NCBI GenBank assembly: GCA_045657265.1
Contig: JAZOSU010000035.1
Location: 67,508 to 131,507, forward strand
Reading direction: 5' to 3'
Length of the DNA: 64,000 nt
From: RGIG9041 sp045657265
Lineage (GTDB): Bacteria > Bacillota > Clostridia > Oscillospirales > QAKW01
The notes beneath the pieces are model-generated. The model did no database searches. It saw nothing but the letters and a program-made list of their open reading frames with translations, and was not told where the DNA came from. Below are positions 1 through 6,710 of this stretch, in pieces (the first letter of the stretch is position 1; every line of letters begins with the position of its first letter). The position numbers were made by a program, and so were the translations under genes.

Positions 1-1
1 G

Positions 2-196
2 AAAATGCGCGGTTGGAAAAAAGCTGACAAAAAACCGGTGCTTAATCCTGAACTATGGCACAGACTTGACAGTCTTTTATCGGTGCATAAGGTGACTTTT
101 GAATGGGTCAAAGGACATGACGGACACGAATACAACGAACGCTGTGATAAAATGGCAGTAAACGAATATCAGAAGTTTTTGAAAGGAAGTAAATAA
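2..196 (+). CDS. rnhA: Ribonuclease HI, C-terminal part (cut by window edge)
   Basis: This is the last 64 or so residues of an RNase HI, which cleaves the RNA strand of RNA-DNA hybrids. The visible part has the conserved FEWVKGHDGHEYNERCD segment, in which the His and the final Asp belong to the metal-binding active site; the N-terminal catalytic residues lie off the left edge. The reading frame is open to the first base, so the gene clearly starts upstream. It is followed after one base by the TTG start of iscS, which suggests a shared transcript. Confidence 0.85.
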   Translation, partial: KMRGWKKADKKPVLNPELWHRLDSLLSVHKVTFEWVKGHDGHEYNERCDKMAVNEYQKFLKGSK

Positions 197-197
197 A

Positions 198-1367
198 TTG
201 GAAAAGAAATTTGTCTATGCAGATAACGCGGCGACAACAAGAGTGAGACCTGAAGTACTGGCTAAAATGATTCCGTACTTCACAGAATATTACGGAAATC
301 CATCGAGCCTTTATTCAGTAGGCAGACAAACCGCCGTTGCTGTAGACAAGGCAAGGGAAGAGGTTGCAAATGCTCTTGGTTGCAAAGCTCAGGAAATAAT
401 ATTCACATCAGGCGGAAGTGAAAGTGATAATATGGCTATCCGCGGTATCGCCGCCAAAAAAGGTAGCGGTCATATAATTACAACCAAAATAGAACATCAC
501 GCAGTTTTGCATACAGTACAGGACCTTGAAAAACAAGGTTTTGAGGCTACTTATCTTGACGTAGATGCACAGGGCCTTATTTCTCTTGATCAGCTTAAAG
601 ACGCTATCAGAGAAGATACCATTCTTATTACCGTGATGTTTGCCAATAATGAAATAGGCACAATTCAGCCTATAAAAGAAATAGGCGAAATTGCAAAAGA
701 ACATAATATACCTTTCCATACCGATGCGGTACAGGCAGTAGGGCACGTTCATATAAACGTTGCGGAAATGAATATTGATATGCTTTCTCTGTCTGCTCAT
801 AAATTCGGCGGACCGAAAGGCACAGGCGTTCTTTACGTAAGACGCGGTCTTGCTCCCAAAACCCTTATAACAGGCGGCGGACAGGAGCGCGGTAAAAGAG
901 CAGGTACCGAAAATATCGCGGGAATTTTAGGTTGTGCGGAAGCTCTCAGACTTGCAAGTGCTGAAATTGACAGTGAAACTGAAAAACTCACTAAAATGAG
1001 AGACCGACTTATAGACGGAATTCTTTCAACCATTCCATATACAAGACTTAACGGCTCAAGAGAAAAAAGACTTGCATCAAACGTTAACATATCGGTAGAA
1101 TATATCGAGGGCGAAAGCCTTATACTTATGCTTGATATGTTCGGTATATGCGCATCATCAGGCTCTGCATGTACTACAGGTTCGCTTGACCCGTCACACG
1201 TTTTACTTGCTCTGGGACTTACTCACGAGGTAGCGCACGGTTCCCTCAGACTCTCTCTCGGTCACGACACCACAGATGCAGATATAGATTATATTTTGGA
1301 AGTTTTGCCGAAAGTTGTAGACAGACTTCGTGCAATGTCTCCTGTTTGGGACAGAAAGGATAAATAA
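198..1367 (+). CDS. iscS: Cysteine desulfurase (IscS/NifS family)
   Basis: A 389-residue PLP enzyme that takes sulfur from cysteine as a persulfide for Fe-S cluster assembly. The N-terminus YADNAATT, the PLP lysine in SAHKFGGPKG (about Lys202) and the catalytic loop cysteine in SSGSACTTG (about Cys325) are all present, and the length is normal. The start is TTG at 198, chosen because AAAGGAAGT lies just upstream and no better ATG fits the conserved N-terminus. It overlaps the scaffold gene iscU by one base (TAATG), so the pair is translationally coupled. The SSGSACTTG loop and the iscU partner favour a role in general Fe-S assembly; tRNA thiolation is also possible. Confidence 0.95.
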   Translation: MEKKFVYADNAATTRVRPEVLAKMIPYFTEYYGNPSSLYSVGRQTAVAVDKAREEVANALGCKAQEIIFTSGGSESDNMAIRGIAAKKGSGHIITTKIEHHAVLHTVQDLEKQGFEATYLDVDAQGLISLDQLKDAIREDTILITVMFANNEIGTIQPIKEIGEIAKEHNIPFHTDAVQAVGHVHINVAEMNIDMLSLSAHKFGGPKGTGVLYVRRGLAPKTLITGGGQERGKRAGTENIAGILGCAEALRLASAEIDSETEKLTKMRDRLIDGILSTIPYTRLNGSREKRLASNVNISVEYIEGESLILMLDMFGICASSGSACTTGSLDPSHVLLALGLTHEVAHGSLRLSLGHDTTDADIDYILEVLPKVVDRLRAMSPVWDRKDK

Positions 1368-1792
1368 TGTACAGCGAAAAAGTAATGGACCATTTTGCAA
1401 ACCCAAGAAACGTGGGTGAAATAGAAAACGCAGACGGCGTAGGCGAGGTAGGCAACGCAAAATGCGGAGATATTATGAGAATATATCTCAAAATAGACGA
1501 TAACAAAATTACAGACGTCAAATTCAAAACTTTCGGTTGCGGCGCGGCTATTGCCACTTCTTCAATGGCAACCGAACTCATAAAAGGAAAAAGCGTTGAA
1601 GATGCTCTCGAGCTTACAAACAAAGCGGTTGTTGAAGCTCTTGACGGTCTTCCGCCCGTAAAACTTCATTGCTCAGTTCTTGCAGAAGAAGCTGTAAAAG
1701 CTGCAATAAAAGATTACTACGACAAAAACGGTATCCAGCATAATATTGACATCGGAGGATGCTCCGGCTGTTGCGGCAGTTGTGAAGCATAA
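1367..1792 (+). CDS. iscU: NifU/IscU-type Fe-S cluster scaffold with Cys-rich tail
   Basis: A 141-residue scaffold on which IscS-derived sulfur and iron are assembled before transfer to target proteins. The family landmarks are an N-terminal YSEKVMDHFANPRNVGE, a first cysteine in AKCGD, a second in FGCGAAIATSSM and a third in LHCSVLAEEA. The last 15 residues carry an extra GGCSGCCGSC cluster of four cysteines that is not part of the minimal IscU fold. The start overlaps the iscS stop, so the two proteins are made together. The tail may bind metal; that is inference. Confidence 0.92.
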   Translation: MYSEKVMDHFANPRNVGEIENADGVGEVGNAKCGDIMRIYLKIDDNKITDVKFKTFGCGAAIATSSMATELIKGKSVEDALELTNKAVVEALDGLPPVKLHCSVLAEEAVKAAIKDYYDKNGIQHNIDIGGCSGCCGSCEA

Positions 1793-1797
1793 CGCTT

Positions 1798-3156
1798 ATG
1801 AAACGTTTAATTTCAATTATTCTTACTCTTGTTATTGTTTTATCTCTCTTTGCATGCGCTCCCGATAACGTTATAGCTCCCGATACGGAGCCTGAGACTG
1901 AAAATACTCAGACAGATGCGCCTGTAAAACAAGAAAACGAAACAGAAAAAGAACCTGAACAGACACCTGAAAAAGAATCTGTTAAAAAAGAAAAAAATAA
2001 AGATATTATGCCGACTTTGGACATAGATACTCTTGACTACGTAACTCTTAAAACAAAAGACCTTAAAGACAGTTATCTTACTTTCTTTGTAGGAGACAGT
2101 TCATTTTCGGCAGGTGATATGACCGAGAGTGAGTGGATTAAGGAAATATCCAAAAAATTCGGTTTTGCCGTAGATATGAAAATCACTGCTGACAGCAGAC
2201 TTTACTCATCACAGCTTATTGCTCAGAAATCGGGTATAAATCTTGACCTTATCTTTGCAAAACTTGATGATTTTGTATCTTCTGCTTCTCTTATGCAGAA
2301 TATTGACAGTTTTGTGGAATCAACAGATTCTTCACCTTTTTCATCACGTATATTCGACCTTTCGGGAAAAAAACTTCTTTCAGGTAAAGGTAACGCTAAA
2401 ACTCTTTGGTATAACAAAGCCATAATCAAAGAATCTCCTGCGACTGACTGGACTTTTGACGATTTCAAAAAATTGTCAGAAACTTCAAAAAACGCAGGCT
2501 GTGACCTTCTTGAAACAAACAGTTTCGTTGAGTTTTTCTCTTGCGGAAATGAGCAGATTACAGGATATGATGCCGAAAACGGTTATATTATGAAAGCTCA
2601 GGACAAAGGGGCAAGAGATATCCTTGCAGAGTTTGCATCTCTTACGCAAAGCGAGCAGTCGGAAAGCGAAAAAACCAAAAAGTTTATTAAAGAAAACGTA
2701 GCATTTATTTACACTGACACTCCTTACAGAAGAAATAATATGCAAATCGGTTGGGCTCCTCTTCCCTCCTATGGCGAGGATGGTACCAACGTTATGGCTC
2801 TTTGCGGTGCAGGACTCGGTCTTTCAAATACCATTCCGGAAAAAAACAAAGATGCGGCAATAACCTTTGCTATGCTCTGGTGCGCAAGATATTCAGAAAG
2901 CCGTGAAGATACACTTATGTTTGATCTCGGTCTTTCAAAGGCAGACTGCGAGCAGTATATAGCTCTTTGTGAGCAGACAGGCGGTATTTACGCAGCCGAC
3001 AGACAGATTAATACTTTTTTTGACGGCAAAAACGGTATTTTGCCCATGTATTATGCAGACGATCCCTATAATGGTGTTGAACCTGAACTCAGTTCGATAA
3101 TGTACCCTGTTCCTCTTGCATACGACAGGGCAGAGCTTATTAATTCAAGATATTGA
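1798..3156 (+). CDS. Extracellular solute-binding-type lipoprotein
   Basis: A 452-residue secreted lipoprotein. The signal peptide is hydrophobic and ends in the lipobox LFAC (Cys20). It is followed by an acidic, Thr/Glu/Lys/Pro-rich linker to about residue 75. The rest resembles type-1 ABC solute-binding proteins, with segments such as TLWYNKAIIKESPATDWTFDDFKKL and a C-terminal aromatic-rich part. No permease or ATPase gene adjoins it, so the substrate and transport role are unknown. It starts six bases after iscU, lacks an obvious ribosome binding site, and its stop overlaps the ymdB start, so it sits inside the iscS-ymdB transcript. Confidence 0.75.
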   Translation: MKRLISIILTLVIVLSLFACAPDNVIAPDTEPETENTQTDAPVKQENETEKEPEQTPEKESVKKEKNKDIMPTLDIDTLDYVTLKTKDLKDSYLTFFVGDSSFSAGDMTESEWIKEISKKFGFAVDMKITADSRLYSSQLIAQKSGINLDLIFAKLDDFVSSASLMQNIDSFVESTDSSPFSSRIFDLSGKKLLSGKGNAKTLWYNKAIIKESPATDWTFDDFKKLSETSKNAGCDLLETNSFVEFFSCGNEQITGYDAENGYIMKAQDKGARDILAEFASLTQSEQSESEKTKKFIKENVAFIYTDTPYRRNNMQIGWAPLPSYGEDGTNVMALCGAGLGLSNTIPEKNKDAAITFAMLWCARYSESREDTLMFDLGLSKADCEQYIALCEQTGGIYAADRQINTFFDGKNGILPMYYADDPYNGVEPELSSIMYPVPLAYDRAELINSRY

Positions 3157-3926
3157 TGAAACTTATTTGTATAGGTGACATAGTTTCCAGAGAAGGCGCA
3201 GAGTATCTGCAAGAGAAGCTTCCGATGCTTCGCAGACAGTATAAACCCGATGCAGTTATTGTAAACGGTGAAAACTCTGCCCTTGGAAACGGCATAGACA
3301 AAGTTTCTTACGATATGATAATGGAAGCGGGAGCAGACGTTGTCACAGGGGGTAACCATTCCTTTCAGAAAAAGAATGCGCAGGATATTCATGACGACTG
3401 CAAACGGCTTTTATGCCCTGCAAACGTACCTGAATATACAGGATGCGGTGAAACTGTGCTTGATATGGGCAGATTTTCCCTTCGGGTTATAAATCTCTCG
3501 GGCAGTCTTTTTATGAAAGAATGTGAAAATCCCTTTGAATATATGCAAAAGGCCTTAGAACGCGAAAAAAACGCTGTTACAGTAGTGGATTTTCACGCTG
3601 AAGCAACGGGAGAAAAACGGGCAATGGGATTTATGCTTGACGGTAAGGTATCTCTTGTTGTGGGAACCCATACCCATGTTCAGACAAATGACGCTCAGAT
3701 TCTGCCAAATGGCACGGGATATATAACCGACCTTGGAATGACAGGTGTTAAAAATTCTGTTATCGGCAAAGATGTTGACGTTTGTATTCATAATTTTCTC
3801 ACACCCGATGACAGACTGCCTGTAAAAGACGGAAAAGGAAACTGTATTCTTTGCGGAATTTACGCAGAAATTGACACTGCAACAAAAAAATGTACAAAGC
3901 TTGAAATTATCAATATTGACAACTGA
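3156..3926 (+). CDS. ymdB: YmdB-family metallophosphoesterase
   Basis: A 256-residue binuclear-metal phosphodiesterase of the YmdB/TIGR00282 family, known in Bacillus to act on cyclic nucleotides and affect biofilm choice. Visible motifs are CIGDIVSREG at the N-terminus, VNGENSALGNGI, TGGNHSF and GTHTHVQTNDAQILPNGTGYITDLGMTG near the C-terminus. The start is the ATG at 3156, which shares a base with the upstream stop (TGATG); a TTG at 3153 would add one residue. The promoter of the following tRNA begins within the last codons of this gene. Confidence 0.92.
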   Translation: MKLICIGDIVSREGAEYLQEKLPMLRRQYKPDAVIVNGENSALGNGIDKVSYDMIMEAGADVVTGGNHSFQKKNAQDIHDDCKRLLCPANVPEYTGCGETVLDMGRFSLRVINLSGSLFMKECENPFEYMQKALEREKNAVTVVDFHAEATGEKRAMGFMLDGKVSLVVGTHTHVQTNDAQILPNGTGYITDLGMTGVKNSVIGKDVDVCIHNFLTPDDRLPVKDGKGNCILCGIYAEIDTATKKCTKLEIINIDN

Positions 3927-3944
3927 TAAAAACTGTGTTAATAT
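3916..3944 (+). promoter_or_regulatory. Sigma-A promoter of tRNA-Leu
   Basis: TTGACA at 3916-3921 and TAATAT at 3939-3944 are separated by 17 bases, with an extended -10 TG at 3936-3937. The predicted transcript starts near 3951, about 11 bases before the mature tRNA. The -35 box overlaps the ymdB stop region. Confidence 0.7.
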
Positions 3945-3961
3945 AATTAGCAGTCAAATTA

Positions 3962-4048
3962 GCTGGTGTGGCGGAACTGGCAGACGCCCGGGACTTAAAA
4001 TCCCGTGGTAGCAATACCGTACCGGTTCGATTCCGGTCACCAGCACCA
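3962..4048 (+). tRNA. tRNA-Leu (anticodon UAA)
   Basis: An 87-base class II tRNA. The acceptor arms GCTGGTG (3962-3968) and CACCAGC (4038-4044) pair, A4045 is the discriminator and CCA is encoded at 4046-4048. The anticodon stem is CGGGA/TCCCG with loop CTTAAAA, which places TAA at 3996-3998. There is a variable arm, as expected for tRNA-Leu, and the T loop GGTTCGATTCC is standard. Confidence 0.97.
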
Positions 4049-4050
4049 AA

Positions 4051-4083
4051 AAGAAAAACAGGTCATCTGACCTGTTTTTCTTT
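4051..4083 (+). terminator. Rho-independent terminator after tRNA-Leu
   Basis: AAGAAAAACAGGTCA and TGACCTGTTTTTCTT form a near-perfect stem around a two-base loop and end in a T-rich run directly after the CCA end of the tRNA. Confidence 0.85.
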
Positions 4084-4093
4084 TTGTGTTTGT

Positions 4094-4179
4094 GTCCTTT
4101 GGACGCAACATCGTTTTGCAACTTCTGTTGCAAACATCATTGTCCGATATAGGACACAAAACGAGGTTGCCTGTGGCAA
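4094..4179 (+). repeat. Array of four short perfect hairpins ahead of the S23-type remnant
   Basis: Four inverted repeats follow one another: GTCC-TTT-GGAC (4094-4104), TTTGCAAC-TTCT-GTTGCAAA (4115-4134), TGTCC-GATATA-GGACA (4141-4156) and TTGCC-TGT-GGCAA (4167-4179). The last one ends at the first base of the four-helix-bundle start codon at 4179. The arrangement matches the arrays at 20601-20757 and 29364-29569. Confidence 0.7.
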
Positions 4180-4334
4180 TGAAAGAAGATAAACTTTCAG
4201 ATTTATCTATGCAACTGTCAGTTGATGTTTTGAAATTGATAAAACAACTTCGCAGTAAACACGAAACTATAATTTCTAATCAGCTTGGCAGAAGTGCTAC
4301 AAGCGTATGTGCCAATATTGCAGAAAGTAAATAC
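4179..4334 (+). pseudogene. S23-type four-helix-bundle protein, 5' fragment
   Basis: Starting at ATG 4179 the first 52 or so codons match the start of the S23/bAvd-like four-helix-bundle family. The conserved helix with LGRSATSVCANIAESKY corresponds to the family's LxRSxxSIGANIxEAxY. Homology stops abruptly after AESKY at about 4334, where a different gene (PHP phosphoesterase) continues in another frame. The frame runs on to 4445 with unrelated sequence, so the open reading frame as a whole is an artefact of the fusion. No ribosome binding site precedes the ATG; the last hairpin of the array sits there instead. Confidence 0.7.
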
Positions 4335-4634
4335 ATAACACAGGAGGAAAAGCAATACTTGCTCATCTTTACGTGTACTCAAAATCGGTTGCCGAAAGCC
4401 TTGATGATATTGTTCAAAACCATAATCTTGACGGAATTGAGATGACCTATCCTATCTTCACAAAAAAGCAGTCCGACTTTCTTTTTGACTATGCAAAAAA
4501 ATATAATCTGCTTGTATCAGGCTTTTCATGGTCTTGATATAAAACCTGACAACCTTTTAGCTAAAGGTACAGATAATAAACCTATTAAAATTAATGATGT
4601 AAAAACTTTGACAGACAGTGTAAATAAATTTTAA
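4331..4634 (+). pseudogene. PHP-domain phosphoesterase, 3' fragment with a frameshift
   Basis: From 4331 a second gene fragment is readable. One frame gives IHNTGGKAILAHLYVYSK and then a GIEMTYPIFTKKQ...YAKKYNLLVSGFS segment, which matches the trpH/YciV-type PHP phosphoesterases (GGKAVLAHP...GIEVYYP...LAKKYNLLVTGGSDFHG). Near 4527 the family's GSDFHG motif is broken and the frame shifts; the next frame reads HGLDIKPDNLLAKG to a stop at 4632-4634. The N-terminal half of the gene, with the first metal-binding histidines, is absent. This is a decayed gene cut at the point where the S23-type fragment joins it. Confidence 0.75.
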
Positions 4635-4662
4635 AAACGCCGAAAATTCGGCGTTTTTTATT
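4633..4662. terminator. Bidirectional terminator
   Basis: AAAAACGCCGAA and TTCGGCGTTTTTT form a strong stem with A-rich and T-rich flanks on both sides. It overlaps the stop codon of the PHP remnant and faces the convergent amidase gene, so it can serve both strands. Confidence 0.8.
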
Positions 4663-4689
4663 TACTTTTTGTATAATTAATATGATTTA

Positions 4690-5253
4690 TTACTCTATGT
4701 CAAAGAAATCAAGTATTCCTTGGTAAATTGCATAGGCAAAAGCGTACCTTGAATCACGAAGTAAAACGGCGTCGTTTTCATTTGTTATAAATGCAAGTTC
4801 AATTAAAATTGCAGGCATATCCGTTCTGCGAAGAACGTACAGCGACGGGTTTTCTTTTACTCCCAAATCTTTAGTTCCAAGTCTTTCGGTAATTTCTTCA
4901 AGAATATCTTCGGCAAGTCCGAAAGCTCTTGACTGTCTGTTGTAAACATAAACCTCAGAACCGTTAGCCGATGGGTTTTCGGAAGCATTTGTGTGAATAC
5001 TTATAAACCACTGTGCGCCCCACTCGTTTGCCATATTAACTCTCTGGGAAAGACTTGTAGAGTTTGACGTGCCGAGAGAGGTTTCGGGAGTAGGTCTTGA
5101 CAGCATTGTTTCAAAATTACCGTTTTCGTTTAAAAGCTCTGCAAGATAGATTCCCACGTCGTAGTTGATATCCTGTTCCCGAAGTCCGTTGCCTTCCGCA
5201 CCTGCGTTTACACCCTCGGGGTTATGTCCCTGATCAATAAATATTTTTATCAT
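4690..5253 (-). CDS. N-acetylmuramoyl-L-alanine amidase (Amidase_3 type)
   Basis: A 187-residue zinc amidase that cuts the bond between MurNAc and the stem peptide. Zinc ligands are visible as IDQGHNPEG at the N-terminus, ISIHTNAS with the second histidine near the middle, and the catalytic glutamate in PAILIELAFITN near the C-terminus. There is no signal peptide and no cell-wall-binding domain. The ATG at 5253 is preferred over one at 5274 because AAGAAGGG precedes it at good spacing. It is divergent from a LysM-GH18 enzyme 47 bases away; both would attack peptidoglycan, which fits spore cortex or wall remodelling. Confidence 0.88.
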   Translation of the reverse strand: MIKIFIDQGHNPEGVNAGAEGNGLREQDINYDVGIYLAELLNENGNFETMLSRPTPETSLGTSNSTSLSQRVNMANEWGAQWFISIHTNASENPSANGSEVYVYNRQSRAFGLAEDILEEITERLGTKDLGVKENPSLYVLRRTDMPAILIELAFITNENDAVLLRDSRYAFAYAIYQGILDFFDIE

Positions 5254-5300
5254 ATGATACCCTTCTTTCTTCATACTATTTTATGAGGAGAGTGACATTA

Positions 5301-6428
5301 ATGTTAATACACACAGTCGAAAAAGGAGATACTCTTTACGAGATAGGCAAAAAATACGGAGTTACAATAGAACAGCTTATAAATGCAAACGGAAATACTG
5401 TACTGCCGACTCTGATAATAGGACAGTCGGTTATCGTACCAACTCCCACCGAAAAAATAGGGGAGATTATAACAAACGGATATGCATATCCAAATATTGA
5501 AAGAGGTACTCTTGACAGTTTTCTGCCCTATCTATCGCTAATTACCCCTTTTTCCTACGGTATAGCACAAGACGGAACGCTTATACCACTTGATGACAGT
5601 TTGCTGATAACAACAGCTCAAAACGCAGGTGTAAGACCGCTTCTTTTAATTACCACGCTGACAGAAACAGGTAATTTCAGTTCAGAAAGAGCCGCCGAAG
5701 TTTTATCGGAGAGTACTTTATCAGATACCATTATTCAGAACATAATAAACAAACTTGAAACTCAGGATTATTATGGGGTAGATATAGATTTTGAGTATAT
5801 TCCGCCTCAGTATGAACAAAATTATTCTGATTTCATTAAAAATCTTAAAAGTAAACTTGAGCCTCTTGGGTATAAAGTTTTCGTATCGGTTGCTCCTAAA
5901 ACGTCAGCTATGCAAAAAGGTCTTTTATATGAAGCCCACAACTATACAAATTTAGGTAATGCGGCAGATTACGTGCTTGTTATGACTTACGAATGGGGAT
6001 ATACATACGGTCCGCCCATGGCAGTTGCACCAATTGACAAGGTAAGAGAAGTTCTGCAGTATGCAACATCGGAAATACCTGCAGATAAAGTGCTTATGGG
6101 AATACCTAATTACGCATATGACTGGACTCTGCCTTTTGTTATGGGAAGCTCGGCTAAATCAATGTCAAATAATCAGGCAATAGAACTTGCAAGAAACGTC
6201 GGTGCGGAAATCAAATTTGACAGCAGGGCACAGACACCATACTATAACTACTACGACCAAAGCGGTAAACAACACGAGGTATGGTTTGAAGATGCAAGAA
6301 GTATCTATGCAAAACTGATGCTTTTAAATGAGCTTGGACTTGCAGGATATTCTATCTGGAATCTGATGTCCTTCTATAAACCTATAACATCCATCACAAA
6401 TATGTTGTTTGATATAAAAAAGCTCTGA
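5301..6428 (+). CDS. LysM-GH18 spore cortex-lytic glucosaminidase (SleL/YaaH type)
   Basis: A 375-residue enzyme with one N-terminal LysM domain (IHTVEKGDTLYEIGKKYGVTIEQLINANG) and a GH18 barrel. The catalytic DxDxE motif is YGVDIDFEY at about residue 157, and the late YSIWNLM segment is also typical. Family members SleL/YaaH are N-acetylglucosaminidases that degrade spore cortex during germination; most have two LysM repeats, this one has one. The ATG at 5301 is chosen because GAGGAGAG lies 8 bases upstream; an ATG at 5283 would overlap that site. No signal peptide is visible, as is usual for SleL. The stop codon lies inside the terminator stem. Confidence 0.88.
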   Translation: MLIHTVEKGDTLYEIGKKYGVTIEQLINANGNTVLPTLIIGQSVIVPTPTEKIGEIITNGYAYPNIERGTLDSFLPYLSLITPFSYGIAQDGTLIPLDDSLLITTAQNAGVRPLLLITTLTETGNFSSERAAEVLSESTLSDTIIQNIINKLETQDYYGVDIDFEYIPPQYEQNYSDFIKNLKSKLEPLGYKVFVSVAPKTSAMQKGLLYEAHNYTNLGNAADYVLVMTYEWGYTYGPPMAVAPIDKVREVLQYATSEIPADKVLMGIPNYAYDWTLPFVMGSSAKSMSNNQAIELARNVGAEIKFDSRAQTPYYNYYDQSGKQHEVWFEDARSIYAKLMLLNELGLAGYSIWNLMSFYKPITSITNMLFDIKKL

Positions 6429-6446
6429 TTTTTCAGAGCTTTTTTT
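6416..6446 (+). terminator. Terminator of the GH18 gene, left end of 30-bp repeat element copy 1
   Basis: AAAAAGCTCTGA and TCAGAGCTTTTTTT flank a TTTT loop. The gene's TGA stop is part of the stem. The same hairpin, followed by the same 30-bp repeat, occurs after clpC and after glf. Confidence 0.9.
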
Positions 6447-6450
6447 GTAT

Positions 6451-6560
6451 GTTTTGTTCGGTATTTTAAAGAATCTGTACGCTTTGTTCGGAAATAAATG
6501 AAATTTGATCGTTTTGTTCGCCGATTTTTGAAATTTGACCGCTTTGTTCGGAATTGGGTG
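6451..6560. repeat. 30-bp-period tandem repeat, copy 1 (four units)
   Basis: The 10-mer G(T/C)TTTGTTCG occurs at 6451, 6481, 6511 and 6541, exactly 30 bases apart, with diverged 20-base AT-rich segments between. Units 2 and 3 match units 2 and 3 of the copy at 20199. The spacing is close to three helical turns. It lies between the GH18 terminator and the AT-rich tract upstream of dnaA. Confidence 0.85.
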
Positions 6561-6644
6561 TTACAATAAAATTAAAGGACAGCAAGAGGCCTCGCTATCC
6601 GTCTTATATATATTTAAAGTAATATATATAATATAATATTATTA
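6561..6644. other. AT-rich tract upstream of dnaA, possible unwinding element
   Basis: The stretch 6606-6644 is almost pure A/T, with repeated ATATAT and TAATAT steps. Just before it an imperfect inverted repeat (GGACAGC 6578-6584 with GCTATCC) flanks a GC-rich centre. Position directly ahead of dnaA makes it a candidate DNA unwinding element. I see no TTATCCACA-like DnaA boxes here, so assignment as oriC is weak. Confidence 0.35.
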
Positions 6645-6673
6645 TTGAAAAATAAAAAAGGATGTGATATAAT
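6645..6673 (+). promoter_or_regulatory. Sigma-A promoter of dnaA
   Basis: TTGAAA at 6645-6650 and TATAAT at 6668-6673 are 17 bases apart, with an extended -10 TGA at 6665-6667. The predicted start near 6680 leaves a leader of about 30 bases with AAAGGAG before the ATG at 6711, and argues against an in-frame ATG at 6678. Confidence 0.8.
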
Positions 6674-6710
6674 TCATATGTATAATTATCAAAAGGAGAA
6701 AAAAACAGAT

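Noticed and set aside
4086..4445. A 119-residue intact protein
   Set aside because: Only codons from 4179 to about 4334 match a family; the first 31 codons are hairpin array and the last 37 are a PHP gene read out of frame.
6451..6560. CRISPR-like array (regular 30-base period)
   Set aside because: The conserved core is only 10 bases, the intervening 20-mers are themselves related between copies, and there are no cas genes. This is a tandem repeat.
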